The translations under genes and the position numbers were made by a program. Below, one piece after another: positions 23,114 to 36,207 of a DNA stretch of 64,000 nucleotides. Numbering within the stretch: the first letter of the stretch is position 1; each line of letters starts with the position of its first letter. The notes beneath the pieces are model-generated. The model was given only the letters and a program-made list of their open reading frames with translations. It did not search any database and had not been told where the DNA came from. Source of the DNA: Trichaptum fuscoviolaceum (Eukaryota > Basidiomycota > Agaricomycetes > Hymenochaetales > Trichaptaceae); assembly GCA_910574455.1 (NCBI GenBank), contig CAJSYZ010000012.1, positions 861,317 through 925,316 of the forward strand, written 5' to 3'.

Positions 23114-25475
23114 ATGGCGATTATCCTTGAGTGTAAGTGTACAAATCCTTGGTGCTTTTCCTTGCTAACTAATGTATAGCATGCATGCCGGGAGACATTC
23201 GTCTCCAAATCATCCTTCTTGAAAAGTATCTCAAATACACATTCGATATTGTTGGAAATCTTACTCCAGACCTATCATTTGCTATTCTGAAGCATCTCAC
23301 TGTGCAAGAGCTTGTCGCTGTTGAATCGGTGTCGAAACGCTGGCAGGAGATGGTGCATAATCCCGCATTGTGGCGATATCACTGTCTAAGGCTCACCGCG
23401 ACGGATCCGGCTCCCTTACGACCACCTCCTCGTCCTGAAGGATGGTATGTGGTGTCCTTTTCCGATACATTAATACATCTCTCATGTCGTCCAGGGAACC
23501 ATTATACCGCTCTCTCCATCACCGCGAGTCTAATTTCCATCATGGACTTCCTCAGAGGTTGCGCTTCCTCCAAGGCCACACCAATTTCTGCACGACGCTA
23601 CTTCTGCGTGGCAAACGCCTAATTAGTGGTTCTTACGATGAAACAATTCGCTTCTGGGACATTGAAACGGGCGAATTGAAAAAGTGTTTGCAGGTCAAAA
23701 AGCCAGTCAGTTGTATCGATTTCCTACTGGAAGAAGGTATGACAACTGTGATTTATGATGAATTACCTTGATTGATCACTATTTTCGCAGAGGTTTTCGT
23801 CGTCGGGTTCCATGATGTTGGGTGAGTTCTCGGTTTGAACGGTAATTTTGCAGAGGGTAACTAAAATGTGTATCAGCCGAGTGCATTTGTATTCTTCAGT
23901 AACGTTCAATCCTCTGCAACAATTGGCTGGTCACCTCAATGGTATCCGGGCAGTCGCATTGTCATCGAAGAACCTTGTCTCCGCTGGTGCGGACAAGGCG
24001 CTCGTGTGCTGGGATTGGCGTGCAGGGTCGAAGATAGTGAGGTTCGGCCAACAAACGACAATTAATATCGGCGTTCAGATCATTGCTGGAGATGCGGAGT
24101 CTGGAGAACGAGTCGTCGGTGTTACCATTGATGGTATTGTACGCGTGTTCTCCATAGGTGAACCATTTTCTTTAACTTTGAGTATCGGCAGTCGGTTTTC
24201 TAACTTTGATCATGTAGCCAAGAGAGAGATGATCTCTCAGTTTAAGCTTTCTGAGCTTGGAGGCGGCGATCCAGTACTGAATGCCAGACTAGCTAATGTT
24301 GGACGTGCTCCAGACAACATGCTCCAGTTAGTCGTCTTTTCCATCTTACTCGCCATACGATTTACTTATTGCAATAATTAGATGGTTTGCAGCAAAAGAT
24401 ACACAAATGACAGTATGTCCCTTTCCTTCAATCGACTTTTTATACCTCTGATTCGCACACTATGTAATGCCAGTGTGCCACGAAGTCTGTGATCCTGCAT
24501 TTGCAATGGACAGAGGGTGAAACAAAGGCCGATGCTACGGTGACGAGCCCAACCTCCGTCGAGACTCCCGCAAGACCCAACGGACTCACCTCGCCAGCTT
24601 CGGCTCTGAAAGGCCGGCCAAATCCTTTCGCAAGGTCCACTTCCTCTCTGAGCGGTCCTCGGAGAACGTCCTTGAACCTTTCCAGCCTGTCCACCGCCGC
24701 GACCCCAGCAAAGGGACGGCCCTCGCTGCCCGTCACGCCCACAAGTCCTCTCACACCTCTTTCTCGAATAGGGACGCCGGCGCCCATTTTCGCGGTGCGC
24801 TTCGGCCAGGCTGCCATCCTCACGGCGCCTCCGAAGCTTGTAGCGGTTGTGGATACCCCGGACGTGGCGGTTGGCGCTGTGGACCCGAGAAAGCGGCGTG
24901 TTGTGACAGCGACGAGGTTCAGCTCGCGGGCTGGCGCAGATCGAAGGGTAAGTCTCCGATATATTCTCGTTACACGTCTGCTGACGGACGTATAGATATT
25001 CATATCAACGCACAGAAAGCAAGCGCGTCTTGTGAATCCTGGCGAGGAGGACGGTTCGGATAAGGAGGAGAACGATAAATCAGAGGACTCCGTCGACATG
25101 AGCAATGCGATCACGCCTCTTTCTGGTGTCTGGGCAACCCTCGCACATCCTCCCGAAGATTCTTCAGCTGCATCATGGGCATCCGCGAAAGGCTTACTGG
25201 GCTCATTACCACCGAAATTCCTAGGTCTTGCGACTCCAGGAATGAACCCTATGTCGATGCAACTCAGCCATGAAGAAGTCGTCATAGGATGTGCAGATGG
25301 CACTATTTAGTGAGAATTTCCCCCCGAATCTGTTTTTCATTGCGGTTATTCTGACATTTCAATTCCCAGTGTTATGAGCTTCGTTGGTCATGAGTATTCT
25401 CGCCCTCCACGTTCCGAAAGACTCGAGGACATAGAAGAGTCATCAGAGCAGTTAGCAGAGAACTCCGACGATTAA
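23114..25475 (+). CDS. F-box / WD40-repeat protein
   Basis: Predicted SCF adaptor with a beta-propeller. A short first exon (MAIILE) is inferred from a GTAAGT donor and TATAG acceptor. If that is wrong, the start is the ATG at 23185 (MPGDIRLQI). The F-box reads [19 protein letters not shown], then [21 protein letters not shown]40 motifs follow: [20 protein letters not shown] and [14 protein letters not shown], then [20 protein letters not shown] and [15 protein letters not shown] Ser/Pro-rich stretch ([14 protein letters not shown] and on) interrupts the repeats, a further blade-like segment appears near 24780-24860, and the protein ends [14 protein letters not shown] with an acidic tail, TAA at 25473-25475. 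Long Ser/Pro inserts are common in fungal F-box/WD40 proteins. Target unknown. Confidence 0.85.
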
Positions 25476-25683
25476 TTTGCATAGGCTTAATCCCACAACA
25501 CACTACTGTACTGCTAGTACAATCAAGTTAATGCATAGTGCCATGACTACCCACTTGAAAACTCATTTCTTTTTTCCTCTTCTAGCTTTGGATTCGCTTT
25601 GTTAGATCTTTGATTACGCTGTTGTCCAATTTGTTTAACGATATTGCTTTCCGATGTTTCAAACACTAAGAAGGATGTATATA

Positions 25684-28600
25684 TTATTCTGGAAGATCCC
25701 ACATATAGACTTTCCCGCTATCTTCTCCATGGAAAAGTGACTCCCTACGGAGAGCTCAGTTGATAGATAGAGGGAGAGATGACTCATAACGTACCCGACG
25801 AACTGCATAGCGGTAACCTTTGGCACGTGCCCATCAATCCCCTCACGGCATTGCAATGTCCTTAAAGTGACGAACTTCCAAGTAGCCTTCGCTCCTTCCG
25901 GAGTTCCATCCGTTGTCCAGGTGCGTAATGCAATGGATCCAGTGTTCGTTCCCGTCGCAAGGACGCCAAAGCGAGAATATTCGCGCTCATGAAATGCCAG
26001 TGATGTTATTCTGCCTTCGGAAGGATGTGATAGAGTCAGGTCGAATATGACGATCGGTTGGGCATTAATTGTGTGTAGACAAAGCCTCTTGCTTGAACAA
26101 GACGCGATATAGCCCTGACGGAGAAATCCTAAGTATGCTTTGTCATTGTGAATTAGTCTACGTACCGTAGAGTCATTAACAGCCACACAATGGACAGCAG
26201 TATCGTCCTGATCGTTTTCTCGGTGGTCAATGGTATTTACGTACACAGCTCTATTCAGATCCCAGATGATGGTAGTCCCATCTTCTGAACCGCTCACGAT
26301 GACGGACCAGGCCCGACATGCTGTGACACAAACAACATTGGCTGAATGTGCGCGGAGCATGTGTGTTTGTGTCAAGGTGGTGCTACCATCTTTGCGCGAC
26401 AATCGCCACATTCGTAACATTGTGTCACTCGAGCCAGTGATGAATATTTCGGAGTCTACAAAAACGCCGCACGAGCAGGAAATTGGTTCTACCACCTGTA
26501 CGACCTATCAAAGGAGGTAAGCCTATGATTTGCGAGTTACAGAACAGTACCAGACCTTTCGGTCCACCACAAGCTTCAGACTCTGGTCGACGAAACCCCA
26601 CTCTACCTGCTCGTGTGGTCGCTGGGGAACGTAGAGGAGATTGCTTCTACACGGGATGATGCGCTCGGTGACGGAGTCGATAGCGAGTGCGGCTATGGGA
26701 CTTGGTATCTCTATTCCTTCGTCAATTGGGAGCGCCATCATTCGAGATAACATCACTGACCCGACAACGGCCTAGAGGATTGAACCAAAAGATGCGCATC
26801 CTCCTCTACGCCAAACTGAGTACCCAGAGGAAGGGTTGTAGGTCCGTGCATCAATCGGCGAGGATGTGGAGATTCGAAGAGCTTTCTCGGCGTTTGACCA
26901 ACTACACAAGCCAGTCAGGATAGATAAAGACTAAGACAATTGGCTTATGCTTACAGTTATGGATGATTCCTACTGTTGCTTCCCGTTCTACCTCGTCTTT
27001 GATGTTATCAAGATCTAATTGGGCAGGTTACATCAGTCCAGAGATCCCTTACTATCATAAGTCCGACATACTGATCGAGCCTTCGTAACTGAAAGGATGA
27101 AATACGTTGAGCGATGCAACGTCACGTTGCTTATTTCCCCAGATTAAGTCAATCCATTCCGGAAGTCTCTCGCTGACGAAGTCACATTCCAAAGCCTGCA
27201 TGGTCAACTTATGGAACGACGAAGTATTGAAGGCAGTATAATTCTTACTCTTCGGTGCTCAACAATGAAAAGGAGAGGGTCGCCCTTAGCCCATGGTGGT
27301 AATTTCACATCATGAATCCTTTCCCCGGTGTTTTGTTGGACGCCAAAGTCTAAGTTCGTTAAATTTTGCAAGAACCTGAACAGGTATCTGAAAGTTAGAT
27401 TTATATAAAGAGCTCAGTGGAAAGACATCATTACTCTGGACAAGTGAAAAATTCGGGGATGAGTTCTCGAACATCTCCCCGTAAGTCTTGCGACGCCGAA
27501 TGATATGAACGAGATATGTCACTTCACGCCAATTAGCTTTCGAGTAATTGTCTAAATGCTCATCTTACCTGAATAATCTGTCCGGTAAATCCCAGTCCCC
27601 TCCCTTGTGCGAGTCAGTCTGGGCCGATACATGTGTTGCAGTATGTGACGTACTTGTAATGTCTTGAACATATGGGTGAAAGGTTCCAGACGAATGAGGA
27701 AATGACAGACGATCATGGAAGAGCTGAAATGCGTTCCGTAATGGAAAGGAGGTTCACCGACACTGAGTAAATTTGCATAGCGTTGAAGCGCTGCCTCGCG
27801 TCGTGCTTCTGTCAGAGCACCCATAGGTAAAGAAAGGCTAGAAGTATACTTCAGCGATATCTTCTGAAGATCACTACATCTACATACTTACTCTCGGAAG
27901 GTTGATGGTTTGGTCAAGTCTAAGGTATCTGACTCGTAGTCTGCGAGAATCCACGCTGATAGCACGATCAGACCATGGGACCGTAAATGACGAGACTGAA
28001 TAACTCACGGAAAACAGGATATTGTGTTGCGTCCCCAGGGGTACGACCAGAAGCTTGATTTAAGATGCTAAGATACGTAAACTGTAATGGCACTCAGCAG
28101 ATGTCTGTGACTTTGGGAAGTTAAACAGCTTGCGTTACTAATTTCTCGGGCTTGCCACTTCCGCTGGGCCGTCGAGAGTTCGTCACGAAAACTTGACAGA
28201 ACCTTTGCACTCATTTTCCCAAGCATTGGCGTACGGCGCATGAGGGGAGAACGAGCAGGTGCCAAGTTCTTCACTTCTATGAAGTGAGAAATCTTATCGC
28301 TCATATCCTGTCTCCTTCTTTTGCTAGGAAACACTACCAGCAAGCTCCTACTATCTTTGAAGTAAAGTTCCAGACTACAGGAGAGGAATTAGCTAAGTCT
28401 TTTGGGAACGAAGTTACTTACGCAACATCTCGAAAAAGGCATGTCTTTTTACTAAACGAGGTAATCTGATCATACGACCTGGTACAAACGATCAACGTTA
28501 CTGCCAAACAGTTTTTACTGACGACTTACCAGCTTTGCACCCTATGTTTTCCATCCAGCTCAAGTTGAGAGCCCGGGACCGAGAACAGGTTCCTGGGAGC

Positions 28601-31600
28601 GTCTCGCGCGTCGATTACTTCCCCTGACTCATTTTCCACCAGTCCGTCCACCATATAGAGGAAGTTACATCCAAGAATCAGTAGTCCCGCTAACAAGAGT
28701 ATGAGGAACGAAGACAAAAGCGAATGAGTTGATAGGATAGCTTACGAGATGAATCCACTCCGACTATACGAGTGACAGTACAGACGGCTTCGATGACATC
28801 CCCGCTGTGAAGGTCGCGTCGTATTCGGCGAAGGTTATCTTCGGAATACTCATCAAGCATGTGTTGCTCCGCTGAACAAAAGGGCTATGAACGTCAGAGA
28901 TATGAAGTCAGTGAGTTTTACGTACAATCAGGATCGGAGCCGCGGAGATCATAACTTTCCGCCCATGGTGGGGCTTCGACCTGTACAAAAGATTGCACAT
29001 CCCCACCTGGGTCTGTAACCATATGTGATACATCACGTTCAGCCGTATCTGGGGCTAATTCATATTTGCGTTGAAGCTTCTTCCTTTAAGATAGTGAGCC
29101 AGCAGAAACAGGAAATCATGAAGTGCAGTTACCTGACGCGACAGGGACCCTCGGTCTCGTCTAGCGTCCATTTACGAAGTGACTTCTCTATAGGCCAGAG
29201 CCCACGATCGTCATGGAGTGAGTTGCGCCATTCGGATGCTTCCCCGTTTCGGCGATATTCACGTCTGTCCGCGCCGAGATTGGTAGATCAGAGACTTTAT
29301 GTGCACTCAGGCTATGCAAGTAATTCTACTTACATATCCAATGCCGTTCGTCGCAAACGCCTCTGTTCGCTTTCGCGAATATTCTTCCTCCACTCCCGGA
29401 TTTTCGTAGCAGTTTTCTCGTAGGCCTTCTCACCAAGCATGTGGATGTCAACAGAATTCTTTCTATGGGCCTGAGATTGTACAATAGACATTGGATCGGG
29501 TGACTCTGCACTAAGCAATAATTCTGAAGTCCGATATAAATCTAGGATCTGGAATAATAGTCTAATTCAGGCGGACTCGTTTAAATGTGTAAAATCCTTT
29601 CCATACCTCTTGTTTCTGGTGTGCATCCACGAGTGAGTCTAACGTTAAGGATAGAACTAAGTGATTCATCTTTTCGAGAATTCGCACGTAGTTTCGTCTA
29701 CTAGCTTCTATGCTAGTACCATAGCTAACAAAATTCGCGTAAGCACTGATTAAAAAGCCGGTTGTTTGCTTTGATTTGAAAAGTTGTCGAAAAGCAGGTG
29801 AAGTGGATTGCTGTTCCATAAGGTCTTCAAGAAGAGGTTCAACATAGTTTTCGACAGCTGAAAAGTCAATGAGCCAGTAATCGAGCGGTTTTGATACAAG
29901 CTTGAGCTTACATAACGTTTCTTCGTCGAAGTTCTCTTGCGCAATTGAAGTCAGCCCAAAGTCCAGAGCAGATAAGATAGCCGGCATGATTTGGGGACAA
30001 GAAATTGACTTGTTCCCTCGCGTCTGATGATTTTCCGCGATGCGGCCATAGAGAAGATCGAAGGACACGTTCTGAACTTCAGCATTCCAAGCTCCAGGCA
30101 GAACAATGCGGAGATAGGTCCACCCACTGATAAGCTCAAATTTACGAGCGAAGGACGGTGAGCTCCTCATCGCTAAGCCAATGAGAGTGAGTACTTGGAC
30201 AGCAATATCCGGAGTTGGATGATCTCCAAGTAGTAGTAGGCATACTCTTGTAAAAGGTAGAGCTGTGACGAACTTCGAGAAGTGAGAAGCCGAAAAGAGA
30301 ATAGATACGAGTGCTTCAAATACGCGCTCCGCTCTTGCACGAGGGTAGGCCTTGTCGAATCGAGAAAGTATGGAGCGTGGGGATGAAGCTAATGTAGAGT
30401 CTTTTTGATTGAAGCGTATTTGAGCATAATGACGCTTCGGACAGTAACTGGATGGGCTCACCTTCGTGAAGATTAGAAGCGAGATACGAAACCATCGGCT
30501 TTATCGTGTCAGTGACTGACCAGTACGCTTGTGCTACACATTTCAAGGCGTCTAACATATGGTCGACCATGTCTTGGCCATACCAGTCCGTTTGAAGAAC
30601 GAACAAGAGCTTTCGAATGACCCCAAGTTTTCCTAGACGTTGTCGCGCATTGAAATTACGATACTTACTGGTCTTAAGAAGGACAGTGAAGTGCTCGAAG
30701 AAGAGCCGTTGGATCTCAGGTCGTGCAGTCGACCATATCTCAAAATCCAGAGCGATCGCGCGATATGCCAGCGAGTTTATCACGACCGAATGACTACGGG
30801 AGATTTAATCATCATATCATACAATGGAGGTGCTGAACGTACTCGGGGGTGCGGAAGTTCAATCCAAAGAACTCGAACAACGTTTCGAACGCCGTGATAT
30901 TGAATAATTGGCCTTTGGACCGTAGTATGTGGCCCATCAACTCGAAAGCTCCTGCGAAGACGAGTAAGACTCCCTAATAATATGCTGATGTTCGCCAACT
31001 AACCCGTGTTTTCCATATCTTCAGACATTTGCCAACACATCCTAACACTGTCAGAGAATATGCCAATTGTCCTGGAAAGTTCATGAGGCGTCTGTGGGAG
31101 TAAGCTCTGGTTTATTCTTCTCTGATGCGATAATTGAGGTTTGACTAACAGAAGCCAGTTCGAGGAGACGCAAAGAAACCCGAGATCCGCCCAGCTTCCA
31201 TACACCTATGTCCAGGCCTTCCGAAGTAGTCGCTACTATGTCACCGAGAACGTCGATGCGGGAACGGCTCAAGAAACGGGAGTTTGCCACAGCATTCTTG
31301 AGATGCTTCGCAGTATCGAGAACATCTTCTTCGGCATCTATATCCTCTTCACAGCAGCTCGGCGAGAAGGAGAAGATGAAAGCTTCCTCAGGAATGTCCA
31401 ACCCGTCTTTGATAGCCCTCATTAAGGGTGACAGGCCCGTCGCTGCGAATATCATCGCCTGAGTTTGCCGCGCGGCTCTTTGGGCTGTAAGATTGGTGAG
31501 AAATATGTTCAGGGATGTCGCGGCCTCGTAAGTTAAGAACCGGATGAGCTCTTTGGACTGAAAATGACCAGCATATCGCGGTCCAAGGTGCTGAATGAGC

Positions 31601-33271
31601 CTCGGATGATCGTCCACTCATAATGAGCTTAGCCTAATTTTATGACCAAGGATTAAGAGCACTTACAGAATGGTAATGATGACAGATAAGCCGAAGCTAT
31701 ACACCAACTCATGCTGGAACTCTTTTCAATCGAACTATCTCCCACTTCATACGTGACGGCGGAGTCGATTCTAGGATATGCCCAGTTTCTCGAATCTCGG
31801 AGAGCACCATCAATGAAAACACCTGTTCCGTATCAGCTTGCATTTCATGAAGAGCGAAAGGTCTTACGAATTGTCGGATTGGACGCGCGATGGGGATGGT
31901 GCACGATCGTCAAGTGTGTCCATCGTGCTTTCGATATCTTCGCATGTTCCAGGACTGCCATTTCGTTGTTTCCGGAGCTCGTAATCTCAAGCACTCCATC
32001 CAAGCGCAAAGCAACCCTGAACAGCGCCCGACTCGTGCTCCAGACTTTAAGTATAGTCTGAGACGTGGAGGACGGTAGCCGCTCAACCCAAAGCCAGATC
32101 TACATGAAGGTCAATAACGATCATAGACAATCAAAAGGACTCACCATGAATGTGAACCCAGTCGATGGTAGACCCTTATCTCCCACTTGAAATGCAGATT
32201 TGCCTTCCAGGGAGAAATGGATAGGCCAACGCGCCTTCATACCTGACCGAATGATCTCAATGACGTCTGCGTCAAGAGTCTTCCCATCGCGTACTGCATG
32301 TTTAAACGTCCTTCGGGCATCCGTCACAGACACCCCAACGTCCAACAACCGCTTGAGAACTTTCTGCAGAGTGCTACGCGATTTGTCATCGGCCTCCAGA
32401 TAGCACTGGAAAAGCGGGCTGAAGAGTTGGACGTTGCTGAGGAGCACCTGATTTCGATGATTCAGGCCGAGCAGAACGTCTGTCAACGCAAAGACGGCTT
32501 GGCGTAGGAATGTATCGGATGGTGGGAGGAGTGTTATCAGTAGTGCATAAAGCTTTGGCTGAACGATCGTGCCCAAGAGCGCTTTATGCTCTGCGACGTC
32601 TACATTATCTGCGCTGCGGAGGGTCCTGAACAGACTGGACAACGCGAAGTTGTTGAGGGCCACGGACAGTATGAAACCAAATGTCTGATCCATTGTTCGA
32701 CTATCACGCACGAGAGCTTCTACTGCGCGGGCGATAGAATCAAAACTAACGTGTCTCTGCACGGTATTTCAGTAGAATCCAAGAACTCAAGACAACATAC
32801 GCACCTCAAAGTACACTTGGTTGGCAAGGTGCCCATGAAATGACTCTCCCAACAGCATAAACGCAAGCCTTTCGCCTTCCTCTATCTCTGTGATGCTGTG
32901 TCCCTCCACGTCCAGATATACATTCAAGATCGCAAGTACGTTGATGAGAAGCAAGTATCCATCAAGCTCTCTGAACACATCCTTTGTGCAAGCGTCTTCG
33001 ATCATGATGCGTTGAATTTCGCCCATGGCCTTCACATTACTTGTCAGTAGAGGTCATAGGATTTGGCACAGACTCGCACCTCAATCTTTGCTACCAGATC
33101 TTCCGCCTCCTTCAAGGAGTCGATTGACTTTCGCATGACCTCGATAAGCACATCCCTTGCGAAGTTCTCCGCAGTCGTGTCCTCGTCATCTTCGATACGC
33201 TTGAATGTCGCTTCTGGTAAGGGCGACACCTCGAATCGAGCTTTGAGAGGAGTTAGAAGCCTTCCAAACAT
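25684..33271 (-). CDS. BPH1: BEACH-WD40 protein (Bph1/LYST/neurobeachin-like)
   Basis: One very large gene with about 20 or more short introns, probably about 2,000 residues. The ATG at 33271 opens [20 protein letters not shown]. An alpha-solenoid region follows, with a ConA-like stretch near 32200-31800 ([17 protein letters not shown]) and more helical repeats to about 29550. The PH-like domain reads [19 protein letters not shown], then [18 protein letters not shown] (28720-28540). The BEACH core is plain: [50 protein letters not shown] and LPPWAKGDP (27950-27080). WD40 repeats close the protein ([43 protein letters not shown]), TAA at 25684-25686. BEACH proteins act in membrane traffic and lysosome/vacuole size control. 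It appears intact, though many exon joins are by eye. Confidence 0.9.
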
Positions 33272-33815
33272 GATTGTGTACGCTGGGACATGCTCCTGTT
33301 ATAAAACTGTGCAAGACGTCGGAGTTCAATGCTGATGGGGATCTTTCTTTACTCGAATGAAGTATTTGAAGGCGAAAAAATTGGTGTGAGCGGGAAGTTC
33401 AGAACCTAGTGTCAACCTATGGTGCCGTTCACTTACAGGCCACTACTACTTTTGTGCAGCCGCCAAATTGGATCTCAGCAAAAAAGTTTGAGAAACAAAT
33501 TTGCAAAATTTCTGAGAATATTCAAGTTAAGGTGGACTCTGTTGCCCGGAAAAACTCAAATTTGCAGAAATAAGGTTGATTAACACAGAATATACATGTA
33601 TTTATAGCTTTCAGACTCAGGCTTGACGATGGTAATGTACTGTATATAAATGCCTTGGTTTCACTCACAGAATTTCTTATTATAACTTCGTAGCTCCGGC
33701 GACTCTTTCCTCCAGAACTTGCCTCTGAGAAGCCTGCTGCCTCTGTCGATCCACAGCTGCACAAGATACGAATCGTACAAAAGAAAGATATATGTTTGTT
33801 GCCTTGGTATACATT
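33272..33815. other. Intergenic between BEACH gene and F-box copy C
   Basis: No gene. Homology to the downstream flank of F-box copy E (46026-46170) continues for about 130 bp past copy C's stop, for example TTCTGGAGG with nearby AAGTTATAATAAGA-type sequence. This marks one edge of the C/E duplication near 33680. Confidence 0.45.
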
Positions 33816-35500
33816 TCAATCAAAAAATCGTAAAACACAGCCGCCATCCTTCAGATACCAAATTTGCGTTCCGATATAATGATCTGTTTCTGGAAGACGT
33901 CGCCTTCCATCATAGCGGTCATAGCCCGAAGGATAAAGGTGGACGTCATCTTTCCAAAGTTGTGAGACCATGATGTTGAACTCTCCATGCTGACCAGCGG
34001 TATATCTGGATCCGAGCGAGTAATATGACACGATGCAGCGACCCGATGTCGATGGGGATGTGATTGTGGGGGCTTTCCAGCGATTTTCGGACTGAGACTC
34101 CAGCGGGACTCGTCTTGAAGAACCGTCGTACGTCAGTACTAGATTTGAACCGTCATCATTCTCCTTCAGATAGAGTCGGTGTCCTTGAATCCCGTGCGTC
34201 CAGACTTCCTCGTTCCACGGAGTGATACCGAGCACTAGTATACGGCACGGCTCCGCAGAGCCCCAACACATTGGGTCGCAGACAAAGAAGGCACATGGGT
34301 CAGGCTCAGCAATTCGAGGTATGGCAGTAAGCTCCAGAAAATTGTCGCAGATATCCTTCAGGATTTGCTCTGAGTTCTGTTTGCACCTAAATACTCGCGA
34401 CAATTTGGCGACGTATAAATGAACCGATCCGTGGTCTATGTCTTGGACCATACAGATGAGGGTATTGCGAACGACATCAACATTGAAATAAACCTAAATC
34501 GTCAAGGTGAACATGGTTTTATAATTTTATGGATAAACAGCACATACGCGCTCGTAATTCGCTGAGATTCTGACCCTCGCACATTTTCCCGCTTCAGGAT
34601 TGAGTAGGAAAATGTAGCCATCAGGAGCCTCACCAATGACCACCTCTTCCCTAATTTTGAAGATCATATGAATGGCATATGTCCCGTCTACTCCTGTACG
34701 CCATGAGAGAAGGAGTACAGAAGTTCCGCGATCCAGGTCGAGATCCACCACCTGAAATGTATCTTGCCAAAAAGCGACCCTGGCTATCTTTCCGCCTTTT
34801 AGCAATGCACAACCATGCGGGCTGTAAATCAAACTTTCATGGCAGAGATGTCTAGCGATTATCCTTTCTTGAGTTATGTCCCATACTCCGAAATAGTCCT
34901 GGTTGGCTGACTGCACAAGGAGATATCGACAGCCAGGAAACACATTCACAGCGCGCAGGTAAGGCTCCAATTGTACCTTTTGTTCCCTGGTGATCCGAGG
35001 ACCGGTAGGAGAGCACCAGTTCTTGTAGTTTCTCATCGCCCGAATAACAAGCTGTTTGACCTCTTTCGTTTGCAGGGAGTCAAGGTCAACATGAGGACCG
35101 ACATCTGGTGCTTGGTCATAATCCAGTTTAGCAAGGAGGGTCATCCACAGAAGTTTTGAATCTGACAAAAGGTGGAACGCCCTGCAAGTCTGAAATACAG
35201 ATAGCTCAAGCATGGTGAAATCGAGTCACGCCAATGTGAATAAGAACCTTTTCCATGCTGAATACGTCCTCTGGATCGCTGGCCAGCAAAATGGCGAGCA
35301 ATGTCTCGTTAGGAAGTCGGAAGAGCGCACATTCGGAAGTAGTACTTTCTTTTGAAAGGGCCATGTTTCGGAGCGCCATATGTTCTTCGAGTCTGCAGAC
35401 TTGATGGTAAAGTTAGTCGTAGCACCCGCAGATAGTGTAGGGGGGGAAATTCCATGGGCCATAGAATACTGGTGGCACATAAGGGCCGGCCTCGGAGCAC
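33680..35500. repeat. Segmental duplication unit 2 (partner 44320-46170, inverted)
   Basis: F-box copy C with about 130 bp of each flank is nearly identical to F-box copy E in the opposite orientation. The last exons share over 90% of residues by eye, and the proximal promoters share CTCCGAG(A/G)CCGGCCCTTATGT. Edges are approximate. Confidence 0.75.
33816..35365 (-). CDS. F-box protein, family copy C
   Basis: Predicted SCF adaptor. Exon 1 from the ATG at 35365 reads MALSKESTTSECALFRLPNE, then LLAILLASDPEDVFSMEK. An intron with donor GTTCTT and acceptor TTTCAG joins TCRAFHLLSDSKLLWMTLLA. It continues DYDQAPDVGPHVDLDSLQTK, RITREQKVQLEPYLRAVNVF and FGVWDITQERIIARHLC. Here the next join found in copy A reads straight through (FQVVDLDLDRGTSVLLL). 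An intron near 34545-34495 joins the last exon, with CDPMCWGSAEPCRILVLG, ENDDGSNLVLTYDGSS, THYIGTQIWY-like residues and the end LRFFD. It appears intact and is the source or sister of the broken copy E. Confidence 0.75.
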
Positions 35501-35589
35501 TTTGCCAGTATTCGCGATTCGCCGCCAACTTGAACTTGACTACCAACTTCAACAATGACTTAACACAAGCCTACACTTTCAGTCTTCAC

Positions 35590-36075
35590 TTAGCCCTTCG
35601 CGCCTGCAGGTGATTTGGCAGCAAGCGAGGGCGTTGTCGGCGCTGCCTTCGCCCCCAGTCTTGCTGGCGTCGACATCCTGTTTGACGATGCTGCAGACGC
35701 CATCGATGTCGACAATGATTGTCTGAAACGCGTCGAACCCGCGACAGAAGGCGTGCTGGTGGCCTGCACCGGCGAAGTTGTCGCGGGCGTTGGCATCGTG
35801 TTCGAACGTCCATTAACTGGCCCCTTCCCAGAAGCAGACGGCGAGCCCGAATCCTTCCTTCTGCTCATCAGAACCGACTGGGGAATTGAGCTTGATAGTC
35901 GTTTGTTTGCGCTTCCAGGTAGTGGCGCGGGCGTTGCGTTTGGCGAGCGCGAGCGCGTGCGGAGGCCCGATGTTGAGCCCGCCGCCAACGACGAACGCGA
36001 CGATGCAGTTGACTTCACGCTGGCCGTGCGCGATACACGCGTCGACGTCGTTGACGGCGCCCGTCGGGAAGACAT
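35590..36075 (-). pseudogene. Truncated duplicate of the Ser-rich gene at 21891
   Basis: The ATG at 36075 opens MSSRRAPSTTSTRVSRTAS and stays open for about 160 codons, with only a handful of residue changes from the first part of the gene at 21891 (for example NATPAPLPG for NATPVPLPG, SSNRM for SSFRM). The match ends at AKSPAGAK, and new sequence supplies Gly and a TAA. The coiled coil is missing. It points at the promoter of F-box copy C. The promoter region was copied too, so it could be transcribed. Whether a peptide is made is unknown. Confidence 0.7.
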
Positions 36076-36207
36076 TGTGGAGAAGAGAGAAGAAGGTGGT
36101 AGTGATAGCTCAACCCAATTTTGGTCAATTTCCAAGATCACCGAAACTAATATCACCAAGCAACGTACATTTATTCTATTGATTCTAGTTCATAATCATA
36201 GGAGAAA

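Noticed and set aside
31141..32061. Long plus-strand frames (31141-31462, 31711-32061)
   Set aside because: They are antisense shadows of the BEACH gene, whose minus-strand reading carries family motifs.
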